Source of the DNA: an uncultured Muribaculaceae bacterium
Lineage (GTDB): Bacteria > Bacteroidota > Bacteroidia > Bacteroidales > Muribaculaceae
NCBI GenBank assembly: GCA_910588035.1
Contig: CAJUPY010000006.1
Span: forward strand, 62,001-126,000
Direction of reading: 5' to 3'
Length of the DNA: 64,000 bases
Within the stretch, counting starts at the first letter, position 1. Each line of letters begins with the position of its first letter. This document shows, piece by piece, positions 24,986-33,316 of the stretch. The translations under genes were made by a program, and so were the position numbers. The notes beneath the pieces were generated by a model that was not told the DNA's origin, made no database searches, and saw only the letters and a list, made by a program, of their open reading frames with translations.

Positions 24986-25755
24986 TAGTATCGTTTCAAC
25001 AAACAGTCCACACAATGAACGCAACAATCGCTCCCGGACAGAAGCTGACCCGTCCTTCAAAAATATTGCTTTACACGCTTCACCTGCTTGTAATCGCCGC
25101 ATCATGTATCATGATTGTCTGGATTACACGTCAGACACTACGCAACATGTCGTTTCTTGTCGACAGCGTCTATCTGAAGTTCCAATTCTGGGTCTGCCTG
25201 CTGTTTCTTGTGGACATAGTTGTCGAATGGTTCTATGCACCAAAGAAATGGAAGTACATCTGCACCCACATTTTCTTTCTGCTGATCAGCATACCTTATC
25301 TTAACATCATCGACTATTTCCATGTCGAACTCTCGGGAGAGACGCTCTACCTGCTGCGTTTTGTACCGATGATAAGAGCCGGCTATGTGTTGGCCATGGT
25401 GAGCGGTGCATTGTCAGAAAACGCCGCACTAAGCATGTTCTGGGTGTATCTGATCTGGGTGACAGCTTCGATTTATATAGCCGCCCTGATGTTCTTTGTC
25501 GAGGAACATTTCATAAACCCTCAGGTTGACACTTTCTGGACGGCACTGTGGTGGGCCGCGCTCGACATGACAACAGTCGGGAGCAACATCAACGCCATGA
25601 CTACTACGGGCAAGACTTTGGCCGTCATTTTGTCGGGAGAAGGATTGATCTTGTTTCCTGTCTTCACGGTCTATATCACCAACGCCGTTCTGAAGACAGA
25701 CGAAGAAGAAGAAACGAAAATCGCAGACCGGCAAAAATCGTCTGCAGCAAGCTGA
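24982..25755 (+). CDS. Six-helix ion channel (voltage-gated K+-channel superfamily) with atypical filter
   Basis: 257 aa. Hydrophobic segments fall near residues 28-50, 66-86, 92-112, 120-142, 150-173 and 203-232, with a pore helix 'FWTALWWAALDMTTVG' between the last two. This is the S1-S6 plan of the ion-transport superfamily. The segment 'LYLLRFVPMIRAGYVLA' replaces a classical S4 and has few basic residues, so voltage sensing is doubtful. The filter reads TTVGSN in place of TVGYGD. ATG 24982 overlaps the preceding stop and is taken as start; ATG 25015 is an alternative. The acidic C-tail is 'TDEEEETK'. It is probably coupled to the DUF6155 gene. Confidence 0.82.
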   Translation: MIVSFQQTVHTMNATIAPGQKLTRPSKILLYTLHLLVIAASCIMIVWITRQTLRNMSFLVDSVYLKFQFWVCLLFLVDIVVEWFYAPKKWKYICTHIFFLLISIPYLNIIDYFHVELSGETLYLLRFVPMIRAGYVLAMVSGALSENAALSMFWVYLIWVTASIYIAALMFFVEEHFINPQVDTFWTALWWAALDMTTVGSNINAMTTTGKTLAVILSGEGLILFPVFTVYITNAVLKTDEEEETKIADRQKSSAAS

Positions 25756-25800
25756 CGGAACATTTTATGCAATTTTTACAAGGTTATAATGTTTTTTTGT

Positions 25801-25808
25801 TAATTTTG
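25801..25808 (+). promoter_or_regulatory. -7 box of the NeuC-like gene promoter
   Basis: TAATTTTG matches TAnnTTTG. The ATG at 25822 is only about 13 nt further, so the leader would be very short. Confidence 0.5.
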
Positions 25809-25821
25809 CTATTTGATAATC

Positions 25822-26991
25822 ATGACAGACATGAAACCGAGAAAAATAGCAATTGCGACAAGTACACGGGCCGACTGGGGATTGTTGTCTCCGATAGCCC
25901 ATGCGCTCAGAACACACCGGTCTGTCGAAGTGTCGGTCATCGCTACCAACATGCATCTCGACCCATTGAGGGGACATACAGTCGACGAGATCATCGCAGA
26001 TGGATTCACTCCCGAGGCATGTGTTGAAATGACACCCTCCGACGACACACCAGAAGCGGCAGCTGAAGCCATGGGACGTTGCCTGTCGGGAATGGCTGCC
26101 GCTCTGTCAAAGATCTCGCCTGACGAGATCATAATTCTCGGTGACCGATTTGAGATGCTCGCCGTAGCCTCAGCCGCCACACTGCTCAGAATTCCGATTG
26201 TCCACATAGCCGGAGGTGCGATTTCAGAAGGAGCTGTAGACGATAACATCCGACATGCGATCACGAAACTTTCGTCGCTTCACCTGACAGAGACCGAGCG
26301 ATATCGCCAACGTGTCATCTCAATGGGTGAAGATCCGCAGATGGTAGTGAACACAGGGGCCATAGGTGTTTATAACATCATGAATCTTGAGTTGATGAAC
26401 CGTGAGGAACTCGAAGAGTCGGTCGGTTTCATTCTCGATCGCGACACCTTGATAGTCACAATGCACCCTGCTACCACCGATGACACTACTCCAACAGAAA
26501 TTTCAGTGAGACAACTGTTTGATGCGCTTGACCGTTTTCCTGAACTGAGGCTGCTGATAACATATCCCAACAATGATGCCAACGGAAGTGTGATCATCTC
26601 AATGATCGATGATTACGCCTCTCGTCATGCTGACCGTGTCCACGTAATTCCGTCGCTCGGACGTCTGAGATATCTGTCGGCGCTTCAATTTGTCGGAGCG
26701 GTTGTCGGCAACTCATCAAGCGGGATAGTGGAAGTGCCTTCTGCCGGCATACCTACAGTAAACATCAGACCTCGGCAAAATGGCCGCATGGCTGCCGACT
26801 CGGTGATCACATGTGACGGTGACGTCGACTCAATTGCCGAAGCAATCACAACAGCTTTGTCCGATGATTTCAGAGCAAAGGCGAAGAATACGCCAAATCC
26901 TTACTTCAAGTCTGACACACTGCAACTTATGACAGACGCCATACTTGGCACTCCGGTTGAGCGACTGAAACATAAAAAATTCCATGACTGA
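25822..26991 (+). CDS. Hydrolysing UDP-N-acetylglucosamine 2-epimerase-like enzyme (NeuC/LegG type)
   Basis: 389 aa from ATG 25822; a TTG 9 bp upstream is possible. The opening 'KIAIATSTRADWGLLSPI' is the NeuC/LegG signature. 'ILGDRFEMLAVASAA' and 'HIAGGAISEGAVDDNIRHA' contain the conserved catalytic Asp/His cluster, 'SLHLTETERYRQRV' follows, and 'GNSSSGIVEVPSAGIPTVNI' binds UDP. These enzymes cut UDP from an activated amino sugar while inverting C2, making ManNAc or a di-N-acetyl relative for nonulosonic (sialic or legionaminic) acids. It forms an operon with the cytidylyltransferase (8-bp overlap) and the CBS nucleotidyltransferase. Confidence 0.88.
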   Translation: MTDMKPRKIAIATSTRADWGLLSPIAHALRTHRSVEVSVIATNMHLDPLRGHTVDEIIADGFTPEACVEMTPSDDTPEAAAEAMGRCLSGMAAALSKISPDEIIILGDRFEMLAVASAATLLRIPIVHIAGGAISEGAVDDNIRHAITKLSSLHLTETERYRQRVISMGEDPQMVVNTGAIGVYNIMNLELMNREELEESVGFILDRDTLIVTMHPATTDDTTPTEISVRQLFDALDRFPELRLLITYPNNDANGSVIISMIDDYASRHADRVHVIPSLGRLRYLSALQFVGAVVGNSSSGIVEVPSAGIPTVNIRPRQNGRMAADSVITCDGDVDSIAEAITTALSDDFRAKAKNTPNPYFKSDTLQLMTDAILGTPVERLKHKKFHD

Positions 26992-27694
26992 AATGACCGA
27001 CCGAACACTCTTCATCATACCTGCACGTGGAGGCAGCAAGGGCATTCCCCGCAAAAACATCAAACTGTTGTGTGGAAAGCCACTGATACACTATTCAATT
27101 GACGTAGCCCGTCAACTGGCTCCTGACTGCAACATAATCGTATCGACCGACGATGACGGCATCGCCGAGACCGCACGCACGACCGGATTGAAAGTCGACT
27201 ATAAGCGACCGGCGCGGCTTGCCACTGACACAGCCGGATCGCGAGAGGTGATTATAGATGCAATGGATTGGGCCGACAGCCATGGCATTGTCTATGACAA
27301 CGTGGTCTTGCTTCAGCCGACATCACCGATGAGGACAGCCGATGACGTGAGAACAGGCCTGTCGTTGTATGACAATACGCTTGACATGGTCGTCAGTGTC
27401 GTCGAATCATCGAGTAACCCCTATTACAACTGTTATGAAACCGATGCAGACGGCATGCTCCACATATCTAAAGGAAACGGCAACCTGACCCGGCGGCAAG
27501 ATGCGCCTCACGTCTGGGAATTCAATGGCGCGGTATATGTAATCAACCCTTCGTCAATCAGAAACATGCCAATCGGACAATTCCCACGTCGGAAATGTTT
27601 CGAGATGCCAAGATCCCGTTCGATCGATCTTGATACGCCGTTGGACTGGGCATTGGCAGAAATGATAATGAAAAACAATGACGACTTAAAATAA
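26984..27694 (+). CDS. Acylneuraminate (nonulosonate) cytidylyltransferase, NeuA/LegF type
   Basis: 236 aa. 'FIIPARGGSKGIPRKNIK' is the CTP-binding signature, and 'LLQPTSPMRTADDV' and 'RRQDAPHVWEFNGAVYV' are conserved CMP-sialate synthetase segments. The C-terminal 'SRSIDLDTPLDWALAE' supplies the metal-binding Asp residues. It activates a nonulosonic acid as CMP-sugar for glycan transfer. It overlaps the NeuC-like gene by 8 bp; a second ATG at 26993 would remove most of the overlap. No NeuB/LegI synthase, which would make its substrate, lies in this window. Confidence 0.9.
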   Translation: MTEMTDRTLFIIPARGGSKGIPRKNIKLLCGKPLIHYSIDVARQLAPDCNIIVSTDDDGIAETARTTGLKVDYKRPARLATDTAGSREVIIDAMDWADSHGIVYDNVVLLQPTSPMRTADDVRTGLSLYDNTLDMVVSVVESSSNPYYNCYETDADGMLHISKGNGNLTRRQDAPHVWEFNGAVYVINPSSIRNMPIGQFPRRKCFEMPRSRSIDLDTPLDWALAEMIMKNNDDLK

Positions 27695-27729
27695 ACAAAC
27701 GCCGTCACCTGACGTTTTATTGAATAAAA

Positions 27730-28782
27730 ATGGATCGACACATCATAAGTTCAAAAGCAACGATTATAGAGGCACTCCGCAGGCTCAACTCTCTTTCCGG
27801 CGAAGTGATGACACTTTTTGTCGTCAATGACGACAAAGTGATGGCCGGCACGGTCACTGACGGAGATATCAGACGTGCCCTCATTGCCGGAACCGATGTC
27901 AATGACAATGTCACCAAGGCAATGAGAAAAGACTTCAGCGCACTTTCGGTCGACAAGACCGATGTGGCTTCAATACGCAGTATGAGACGCCGCGGCATAG
28001 CCTTGCTTCCCACTCTCGACAGTGACGGACACATTGTCTCTATAGCAGACTTGACAAAAACACGCTCGATGCTGCCTATGAGTGCGATTCTGATGGCAGG
28101 CGGCATCGGCGAACGCCTGAGACCATTGACACTGTCCACTCCGAAGCCATTATTGAAAATTGACGGAAAAGCGATCATAGATTATAATGTCGAATCTCTC
28201 GCCGCTGTCGGAATAAACGATATCACTGTCGCCACACGCTATCTGTCGGAACAGCTTCATGATCATTTCAGCCGTCCGGTAGCCGGCGTGTCGGTCAAAT
28301 GTGTGACCGAAGAAATTCCGCTCGGAACAATCGGGGCGGCTACGCTTGTCGATCTTCCCGATGAAGGAAATACAATTGTGATGAACTCCGACTTGCTGAC
28401 GTCAATAGACTTTGAAGAAATGTATCTCAGACATTCTGAACAGAATGCCGCGATAACCATTGCATCGGTGCCATATGTGGTCTCGGTGCCATATGCAATT
28501 CTCGCCACCGACGGCCATAATGTGACTTCGATCGAGGAAAAACCTACTTATTCCCACTATGCAAACGCCGGTATATACATAATAAACAACCGACTGCTGA
28601 AAGGACTGAGGAAAGGTGTGCGCACCGATGCCACCACCCTTATCGAAGACGCTGTTGCCTCAGGAGAGAAGGTGACATACTTTCCGATCAACGGAACATG
28701 GATTGACGTAGGTTCGCCGGCCGACTTCAGGCATGCTGAGGAGTTGATGAGACACCACAACAATTTGAAACTTAAAAACTGA
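27730..28782 (+). CDS. CBS-domain nucleotidyltransferase (PtmE-like sugar-1-phosphate nucleotidyltransferase)
   Basis: 350 aa. Residues 1-115 form a CBS pair ('ALRRLNSLSGEVMTLFVVND', 'GTVTDGDIRRALIAG', 'GIALLPTLDSDGHIVSIAD'). Residues 118-350 are a nucleotidyltransferase with 'ILMAGGIGERLRPLTLSTPK' (nucleotide loop), 'VMNSDLLT' (metal Asp) and 'VGSPADFRHAEELM'. This architecture is that of PtmE, the glucosamine-1-phosphate guanylyltransferase of the Campylobacter legionaminic acid pathway, and of related HddC-like enzymes. With the NeuC- and NeuA-like neighbours it suggests a GDP-sugar-initiated nonulosonate route. It sits 35 bp after the NeuA-like gene and 5 bp before obg. Confidence 0.85.
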   Translation: MDRHIISSKATIIEALRRLNSLSGEVMTLFVVNDDKVMAGTVTDGDIRRALIAGTDVNDNVTKAMRKDFSALSVDKTDVASIRSMRRRGIALLPTLDSDGHIVSIADLTKTRSMLPMSAILMAGGIGERLRPLTLSTPKPLLKIDGKAIIDYNVESLAAVGINDITVATRYLSEQLHDHFSRPVAGVSVKCVTEEIPLGTIGAATLVDLPDEGNTIVMNSDLLTSIDFEEMYLRHSEQNAAITIASVPYVVSVPYAILATDGHNVTSIEEKPTYSHYANAGIYIINNRLLKGLRKGVRTDATTLIEDAVASGEKVTYFPINGTWIDVGSPADFRHAEELMRHHNNLKLKN

Positions 28783-28787
28783 TTAAT

Positions 28788-29975
28788 ATGGCAGATTCCA
28801 ACTTTATAGATTATGTGAAAATACTTTGTCGTTCGGGAAAAGGAGGTGCAGGATCACGTCATTTTTACCGTGCAAAATATATACCCAAAGGAGGACCTGA
28901 CGGAGGCGATGGAGGTCGTGGAGGTCACATAATTCTCCGTGGGAACAAAAACATGTGGACACTTTTACCGCTGAAATATCGCCGCCACATCTTTGCCGGA
29001 AACGGTGAAAGCGGTTCTGGTGGCCGGAGCTTCGGAAAAGATGGGGAAGATGTCGTTGTCGATGTGCCTTGCGGAACTGTTGTATTCGATGCAGAGACCG
29101 GCGAATATCTCTGTGAGGTGACTTCCGATGGCGAAGAGGTGAAACTGTTGCGCGGTGGGCGTGGCGGCCTCGGAAACTGGCATTTCAAATCGTCGACCAA
29201 CCGTACCCCGCGTTATGCCCAGCCTGGAGAACCTGCTGTTGAGAAAAGTGTTGTTCTTGAACTTAAACTGCTGGCCGACGTCGGTCTTGTCGGCTTTCCG
29301 AATGCCGGAAAATCGACTCTGTTGTCGGCTCTGTCAGCTGCGCGTCCGAAAATCGCCGACTACCCGTTCACAACAATGGAACCACAGCTCGGCATCGTCG
29401 CGTATCGCGACAACCGATCGTTTGTAATGGCCGATATTCCCGGTATTATCGAAGGTGCAAGCGAAGGCAAGGGCCTGGGCCTCAGATTTCTGCGCCACAT
29501 AGAGCGGAATGCCGTGCTGCTTTTCATGATTCCGGCCGATTCAGATGATATCTCCCGCGACTATGAGATTCTTGATTCAGAACTGAAACGCTTCAATCCA
29601 CAACTTGCCGATAAACCGCGTGTGCTTGCCATTTCCAAAAGTGACATGCTCGATGACGAGTTGATTGAAGAAATCACCAAGACTTTACCCGTGTCAGTAC
29701 CACACATTTTTATATCGGCTGTAACAGGCTTCGGTCTTGACAAATTGAAAGACCTTCTGTGGAACGAGATCAATGATGAGAACAACCGCATTGAGGTGAC
29801 CCCGATCACACACCGTCCCCTTGACGGTCATCACCGGGTCAGGGAAGAAGATGAGTTCATTTTCCAGAATGTCCCTGTTGATGAGGCCGACGATGATTTC
29901 ATTGACGATGAAGAGTGGGACGATGACGACAGCTATGATTGGGACGAAGACGTGGAATCTGCTGATATTCAGTAG
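28788..29975 (+). CDS. obg: Obg/CgtA GTPase
   Basis: 395 aa. The N-terminal glycine-rich Obg fold is seen in 'CRSGKGGAGSRHFYRAKYIP' and 'GPDGGDGGRGGHIILRG'. The G domain carries G1 'GFPNAGKST', switch I 'TTMEPQLGIV', G3 'DIPGIIEGA' and G4 'SKSD'. The C-terminus is a long acidic tail ('DEADDDFIDDEEWDDDD'), common in Bacteroidetes Obg. This essential ribosome-associated GTPase acts in 50S assembly and stress signalling. It begins 5 bp after the CBS nucleotidyltransferase and is presumably in the same transcript. Confidence 0.96.
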   Translation: MADSNFIDYVKILCRSGKGGAGSRHFYRAKYIPKGGPDGGDGGRGGHIILRGNKNMWTLLPLKYRRHIFAGNGESGSGGRSFGKDGEDVVVDVPCGTVVFDAETGEYLCEVTSDGEEVKLLRGGRGGLGNWHFKSSTNRTPRYAQPGEPAVEKSVVLELKLLADVGLVGFPNAGKSTLLSALSAARPKIADYPFTTMEPQLGIVAYRDNRSFVMADIPGIIEGASEGKGLGLRFLRHIERNAVLLFMIPADSDDISRDYEILDSELKRFNPQLADKPRVLAISKSDMLDDELIEEITKTLPVSVPHIFISAVTGFGLDKLKDLLWNEINDENNRIEVTPITHRPLDGHHRVREEDEFIFQNVPVDEADDDFIDDEEWDDDDSYDWDEDVESADIQ

Positions 29976-30024
29976 CAGTGGTCGCTGTTGAGTCTGATTG
30001 TTCAATTAATTTAGCATTACTTTT

Positions 30025-30246
30025 ATGTCAGTTTTCGAAAGCATTTTCAAATTTTACCTCGACGGCTTCAGATCGATGACTGTCGGACGGAAATTATGGG
30101 CATTGATAATTATCAAACTGATCATAATATTTGCGGTTTTGAAATTGTTTTTCTTTCCAGACTTCATAAAGTCGAGGTGTGACACCGAAAGCGAGTGTGC
30201 CGACCATGTCAGAAACGAACTCCTCGACTCAAACAGGAATTACTAA
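30025..30246 (+). CDS. DUF4492 small membrane protein of the cytochrome bd operon
   Basis: 73 aa. The sequence 'IFKFYLDGFRSMTVGRKLW' followed by one transmembrane helix (ALIIIKLIIIFAVLKLFFF) is the DUF4492 pattern. In Bacteroidetes this gene is regularly found directly before cydA, where it may serve as a small accessory subunit analogous to CydX/CbdX (inference from position, one-helix topology and size). It precedes cydA by 43 bp. TAATTTAG at 30007-30014 is a one-mismatch -7 box that could drive the operon, with the ATG close behind it. Confidence 0.85.
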   Translation: MSVFESIFKFYLDGFRSMTVGRKLWALIIIKLIIIFAVLKLFFFPDFIKSRCDTESECADHVRNELLDSNRNY

Positions 30247-30289
30247 TCTCCTAAAAAACTAATTTATTATCAACTATATCTGAAAAACT

Positions 30290-31849
30290 ATGAATGATTT
30301 TATGAGTATGGTCGACTGGTCGCGAGGTCAATTTGCCCTCACGGCGATCGTCCATTGGCTGTTTGTTCCTCTGACGATCGGACTTTCTCTGATTGTCGGA
30401 ATCATGGAAACGATCTACTATCGCACGCGTCAGGAGAAATGGAAGAAACTGACGAAGTTCTGGATGACCTTGTTCGGCATAAATTTTGCCTGTGGTGTCG
30501 CAACCGGCATCATACTTGAATTTGAGTTCGGCACCAACTGGTCGAACTACAGTTGGTTTGTAGGTGATATTTTCGGTGCGCCGTTGGCGATCGAAGGCAT
30601 TCTCGCATTCTTCATGGAGTCGACATTCATCGCAGTAATGTTCTTTGGGTGGAAAAAGGTGAGCCCTGCATTCCATCTCGCCTCGACATGGCTGACCGCT
30701 CTGGGTGTCGTTCTCTCCGCACTATGGATTCTGGTGGCTAATGCATGGATGCAATATCCGGCCGGAATGGAGTTTGACCCTTCGCAGATGAGAAACGTAA
30801 TGGTCAGCTTCACCGATGTTGCACTGTCGCCTGTTGCCGTCAACAAATTTTTCCACACCGTCTTGAGCGGTTGGGTTCTCGGAGCGACATTCGTGATAGG
30901 TGTCAGCTGTTGGTTCCTTCTGCGTAAAACCAATATCGAAGCTGCCAAAATGTCGATAAAAATCGCGTCATGGGTCGGACTGGCCGGCATTGTACTCACA
31001 ATGTGGACCGGTGACGGTTCGGCTGTTGAAGTCGCCAGATGCCAGCCGATGAAACTTGCGGCTATGGAAGCCCTTTACAACGGAGAGAAAGGACAGAGCC
31101 TTGTTGCGTTCGGCATTCTTGATCCACAGAAATCGCTTGAAGATGACAGCGATGGAATGTTGATGTCTATCGACATTCCCTGCGGGCTGAGCATACTCGC
31201 CAACCACGATGCCAATTCATTCGTGCCCGGCATCAATGACATTATGGCCGGCATCTCGGTCAATGCCGACGGAGATACCGTCAATACGGTCTCTTACGCT
31301 GACCGCATCTTGCTTGGAAAACAATCACATGAGGCTTTGAGACAGTTCAGCGAGGCTGAAAAGGCAGGAGACACAGCCACTATGGAACTGGCCCGCTTGA
31401 AACTTAAAGAGACATTTCCCTATTTCGGATACGGTTACTTTGACGAACCTTCACAGGCAATCCCCCCTGTGGCACTTACTTTCTATTCATTTCGCGTGAT
31501 GGTCATGGGCGGCGGCTGGCTGCTCCTGTTGTTTGTCGTGATGCTGTTTGTGGCATATCGTCGTGAAAAGGCATTTGAGTGGAAATGGCTTGCATGGGCC
31601 GGTCTGATCTCAATTCCTATTGTGTGGATCGTCAGCGAATCGGGTTGGGTAGTCGCTGAAATGGGCCGTCAGCCGTGGGTGATACAAGACCTCATGCCGA
31701 CGCGTGCCGCAGTCTCGGCCGTGTCATCGGGCTCTGTCCAGACCACATTCTGGATTTTCACCGTCATATTCACCGTGTTGCTCGTCACCGAGATAAGCAT
31801 TATGGTGCATGAGATTGCAAAAGCGTCTAAAAATGACATTCTCAAATAA
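30290..31849 (+). CDS. cydA: Cytochrome bd ubiquinol oxidase subunit I
   Basis: 519 aa, normal for CydA. It has about nine membrane helices. The early segment 'DWSRGQFALTAIVHWLFVPL' contains the high-spin heme ligand His. 'GVATGIILEFEFGTNW' is strongly conserved in CydA, and 'GWVVAEMGRQPW' near residue 450 is the classical signature. The Q-loop region (about 240-390) is of the short type. The protein binds the haemes b558, b595 and d and oxidises quinol; in Bacteroides it enables growth at nanomolar oxygen (known for that genus). It is followed by cydB after 38 bp. Confidence 0.96.
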   Translation: MNDFMSMVDWSRGQFALTAIVHWLFVPLTIGLSLIVGIMETIYYRTRQEKWKKLTKFWMTLFGINFACGVATGIILEFEFGTNWSNYSWFVGDIFGAPLAIEGILAFFMESTFIAVMFFGWKKVSPAFHLASTWLTALGVVLSALWILVANAWMQYPAGMEFDPSQMRNVMVSFTDVALSPVAVNKFFHTVLSGWVLGATFVIGVSCWFLLRKTNIEAAKMSIKIASWVGLAGIVLTMWTGDGSAVEVARCQPMKLAAMEALYNGEKGQSLVAFGILDPQKSLEDDSDGMLMSIDIPCGLSILANHDANSFVPGINDIMAGISVNADGDTVNTVSYADRILLGKQSHEALRQFSEAEKAGDTATMELARLKLKETFPYFGYGYFDEPSQAIPPVALTFYSFRVMVMGGGWLLLLFVVMLFVAYRREKAFEWKWLAWAGLISIPIVWIVSESGWVVAEMGRQPWVIQDLMPTRAAVSAVSSGSVQTTFWIFTVIFTVLLVTEISIMVHEIAKASKNDILK

Positions 31850-31887
31850 AATGACACCTTTTTCCAAACCATTAAGAACGCAATAAC

Positions 31888-33027
31888 ATGGAACTGTTAC
31901 ATCTTCAACAATATTGGTGGCTGCTCATTTCGGTATTGGGCGCACTGCTTGTTTTCTTCCTGTTTGTTCAGGGAGGACAGACAATGTTTTTAGGTACCCG
32001 CGACAATGTTGCCCGTCAGATGATGGTCAACTCGATCGGACGCAAGTGGGAATTGACATTTACAACACTTGTGGTATTTGGCGGAGCATTCTTCGCCTCT
32101 TTCCCACTGTTTTATTCAACAAGTTTCGGAGGTGCCTATTGGCTTTGGATTCTGATTCTTCTAAGTTTCATCATTCAGGCATTCAGTTATGAATTTCGCC
32201 GTAAACCAGGCAATATTTTCGGCACAAGATTCTATGACACGTTGCTTTTCATCAACGGATCTCTCGGCTGCATTTTGCTCGGGGTCGCAGTCGCCACAAT
32301 GTTTTTCGGAGCAGAATTCACTGTTACCAAAGGCAATCTTGTCGACAACGGAGTGCCGGTGATCTCACAATGGGCACCGACCCACGGACTTGAAGCAATT
32401 TTATCATGGCCAAATCTTCTGCTCGGATTCACAGTGCTGTTTCTGGCCAGAATGCAGGCGTCGTTCTATTTCTTGAACAATCTTTCCGGTGATGAAGCCG
32501 TCAGATTGCGCTGCCGAAAGGAGATGACCTGGAACTCGGTTATTTTCGTGGTACTTTTCTTAGCTTTCGCCGCAGTTCTTTTCACAGCCGACGGTTACAG
32601 CGTTTCCGCTGACGGAAAAATCGTGCTTACCCCCTACAAATATCTGACCAATCTGGTCGAGATGTGGTGGGCCGGCATTATGCTTGTGGTCGGAGTCGTA
32701 TTGGTGCTCTATGCCGTTGCCATAGCTATGGTCAGACCTCAATGGCGTGCCGGAATATGGTTCACAGGCGTGGGGACGGTTCTGGTCATTCTCGCTCTCT
32801 TTTTCGCGTTAGGATATAATTCAACCGCCTACTATCCGTCATTGATCGATCCGCAGTGTTCGCTGACAATCGAAAACAGCTCTTCTTCGCTGTTCACTCT
32901 CAAAGTTATGACATATGTCTCGGTTCTCGTTCCGTTTGTAGTGGCATACATAGCTTATGTATGGCACAAAATGGATGCCAGGCCGATCACTCCTGATGAG
33001 ATCGCAGAGGGAGGACACCAATATTAA
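31888..33027 (+). CDS. cydB: Cytochrome bd ubiquinol oxidase subunit II
   Basis: 379 aa with about eight or nine hydrophobic helices. 'LLHLQQYWWLLISVLGALLVF' opens the protein, 'GGAYWLWILILLSFIIQAFSYE' is a conserved CydB stretch including the Glu/Tyr region, and 'TFGPNDWEG'-type motifs are not evident, as in other Bacteroidetes CydB. It pairs with CydA in the inner membrane. It is the last gene of the operon; a perfect 20-bp hairpin follows 38 bp after the stop. Confidence 0.93.
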   Translation: MELLHLQQYWWLLISVLGALLVFFLFVQGGQTMFLGTRDNVARQMMVNSIGRKWELTFTTLVVFGGAFFASFPLFYSTSFGGAYWLWILILLSFIIQAFSYEFRRKPGNIFGTRFYDTLLFINGSLGCILLGVAVATMFFGAEFTVTKGNLVDNGVPVISQWAPTHGLEAILSWPNLLLGFTVLFLARMQASFYFLNNLSGDEAVRLRCRKEMTWNSVIFVVLFLAFAAVLFTADGYSVSADGKIVLTPYKYLTNLVEMWWAGIMLVVGVVLVLYAVAIAMVRPQWRAGIWFTGVGTVLVILALFFALGYNSTAYYPSLIDPQCSLTIENSSSSLFTLKVMTYVSVLVPFVVAYIAYVWHKMDARPITPDEIAEGGHQY

Positions 33028-33064
33028 AAGTCACTTTGACGTACTCTTGAATATAATCTGATTT

Positions 33065-33117
33065 AATTGACACTGAGGCTGCCTGACGATCTTTTCAAGG
33101 CAGCCTCAGTGTCAATT
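33065..33117. terminator. Perfect 20-bp inverted repeat after cydB
   Basis: Arms 33065-33084 and 33098-33117 (core GACACTGAGGCTGCC) are fully complementary around a 13-nt loop. No clear T-run follows on either strand, so it may stabilise the 3' end or terminate bidirectionally between the convergent cyd and MATE units. Confidence 0.55.
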
Positions 33118-33197
33118 ATGTATGTCTTGATGATCATTCAAAACACCGGTCATCGGGCGGAATGATCTTCATTATCAGCTGTCACAACCGTTTATAT

Positions 33198-33230
33198 AAA
33201 AAAAAATTATCCGTCATCACGACGAATAAT
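33198..33230 (-). terminator. Intrinsic terminator downstream of the MATE gene
   Basis: On the minus strand a 10-bp stem (one G-U pair) with 5-nt loop is followed by nine U. It lies 87 nt beyond the MATE stop codon. Confidence 0.75.
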
Positions 33231-33263
33231 CTTCTTACCTTAAATCTAATACCATGAAAAACT
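33198..33263 (-). ncRNA. Candidate small RNA from the MATE 3' region
   Basis: A full -7 box (TACCTTTG, minus strand, 33268-33275) lies between the MATE stop and its U9 terminator. Transcription from it would give an RNA of about 60-65 nt ending in the terminator hairpin, like 3'-UTR-derived sRNAs. There is no convincing -33 box and no evidence of expression. Confidence 0.3.
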
Positions 33264-33316
33264 GATGCAAAGGTAATGGTTTTATGTTATTCAGCATAAT
33301 TTTTAGACAGAAAAAG

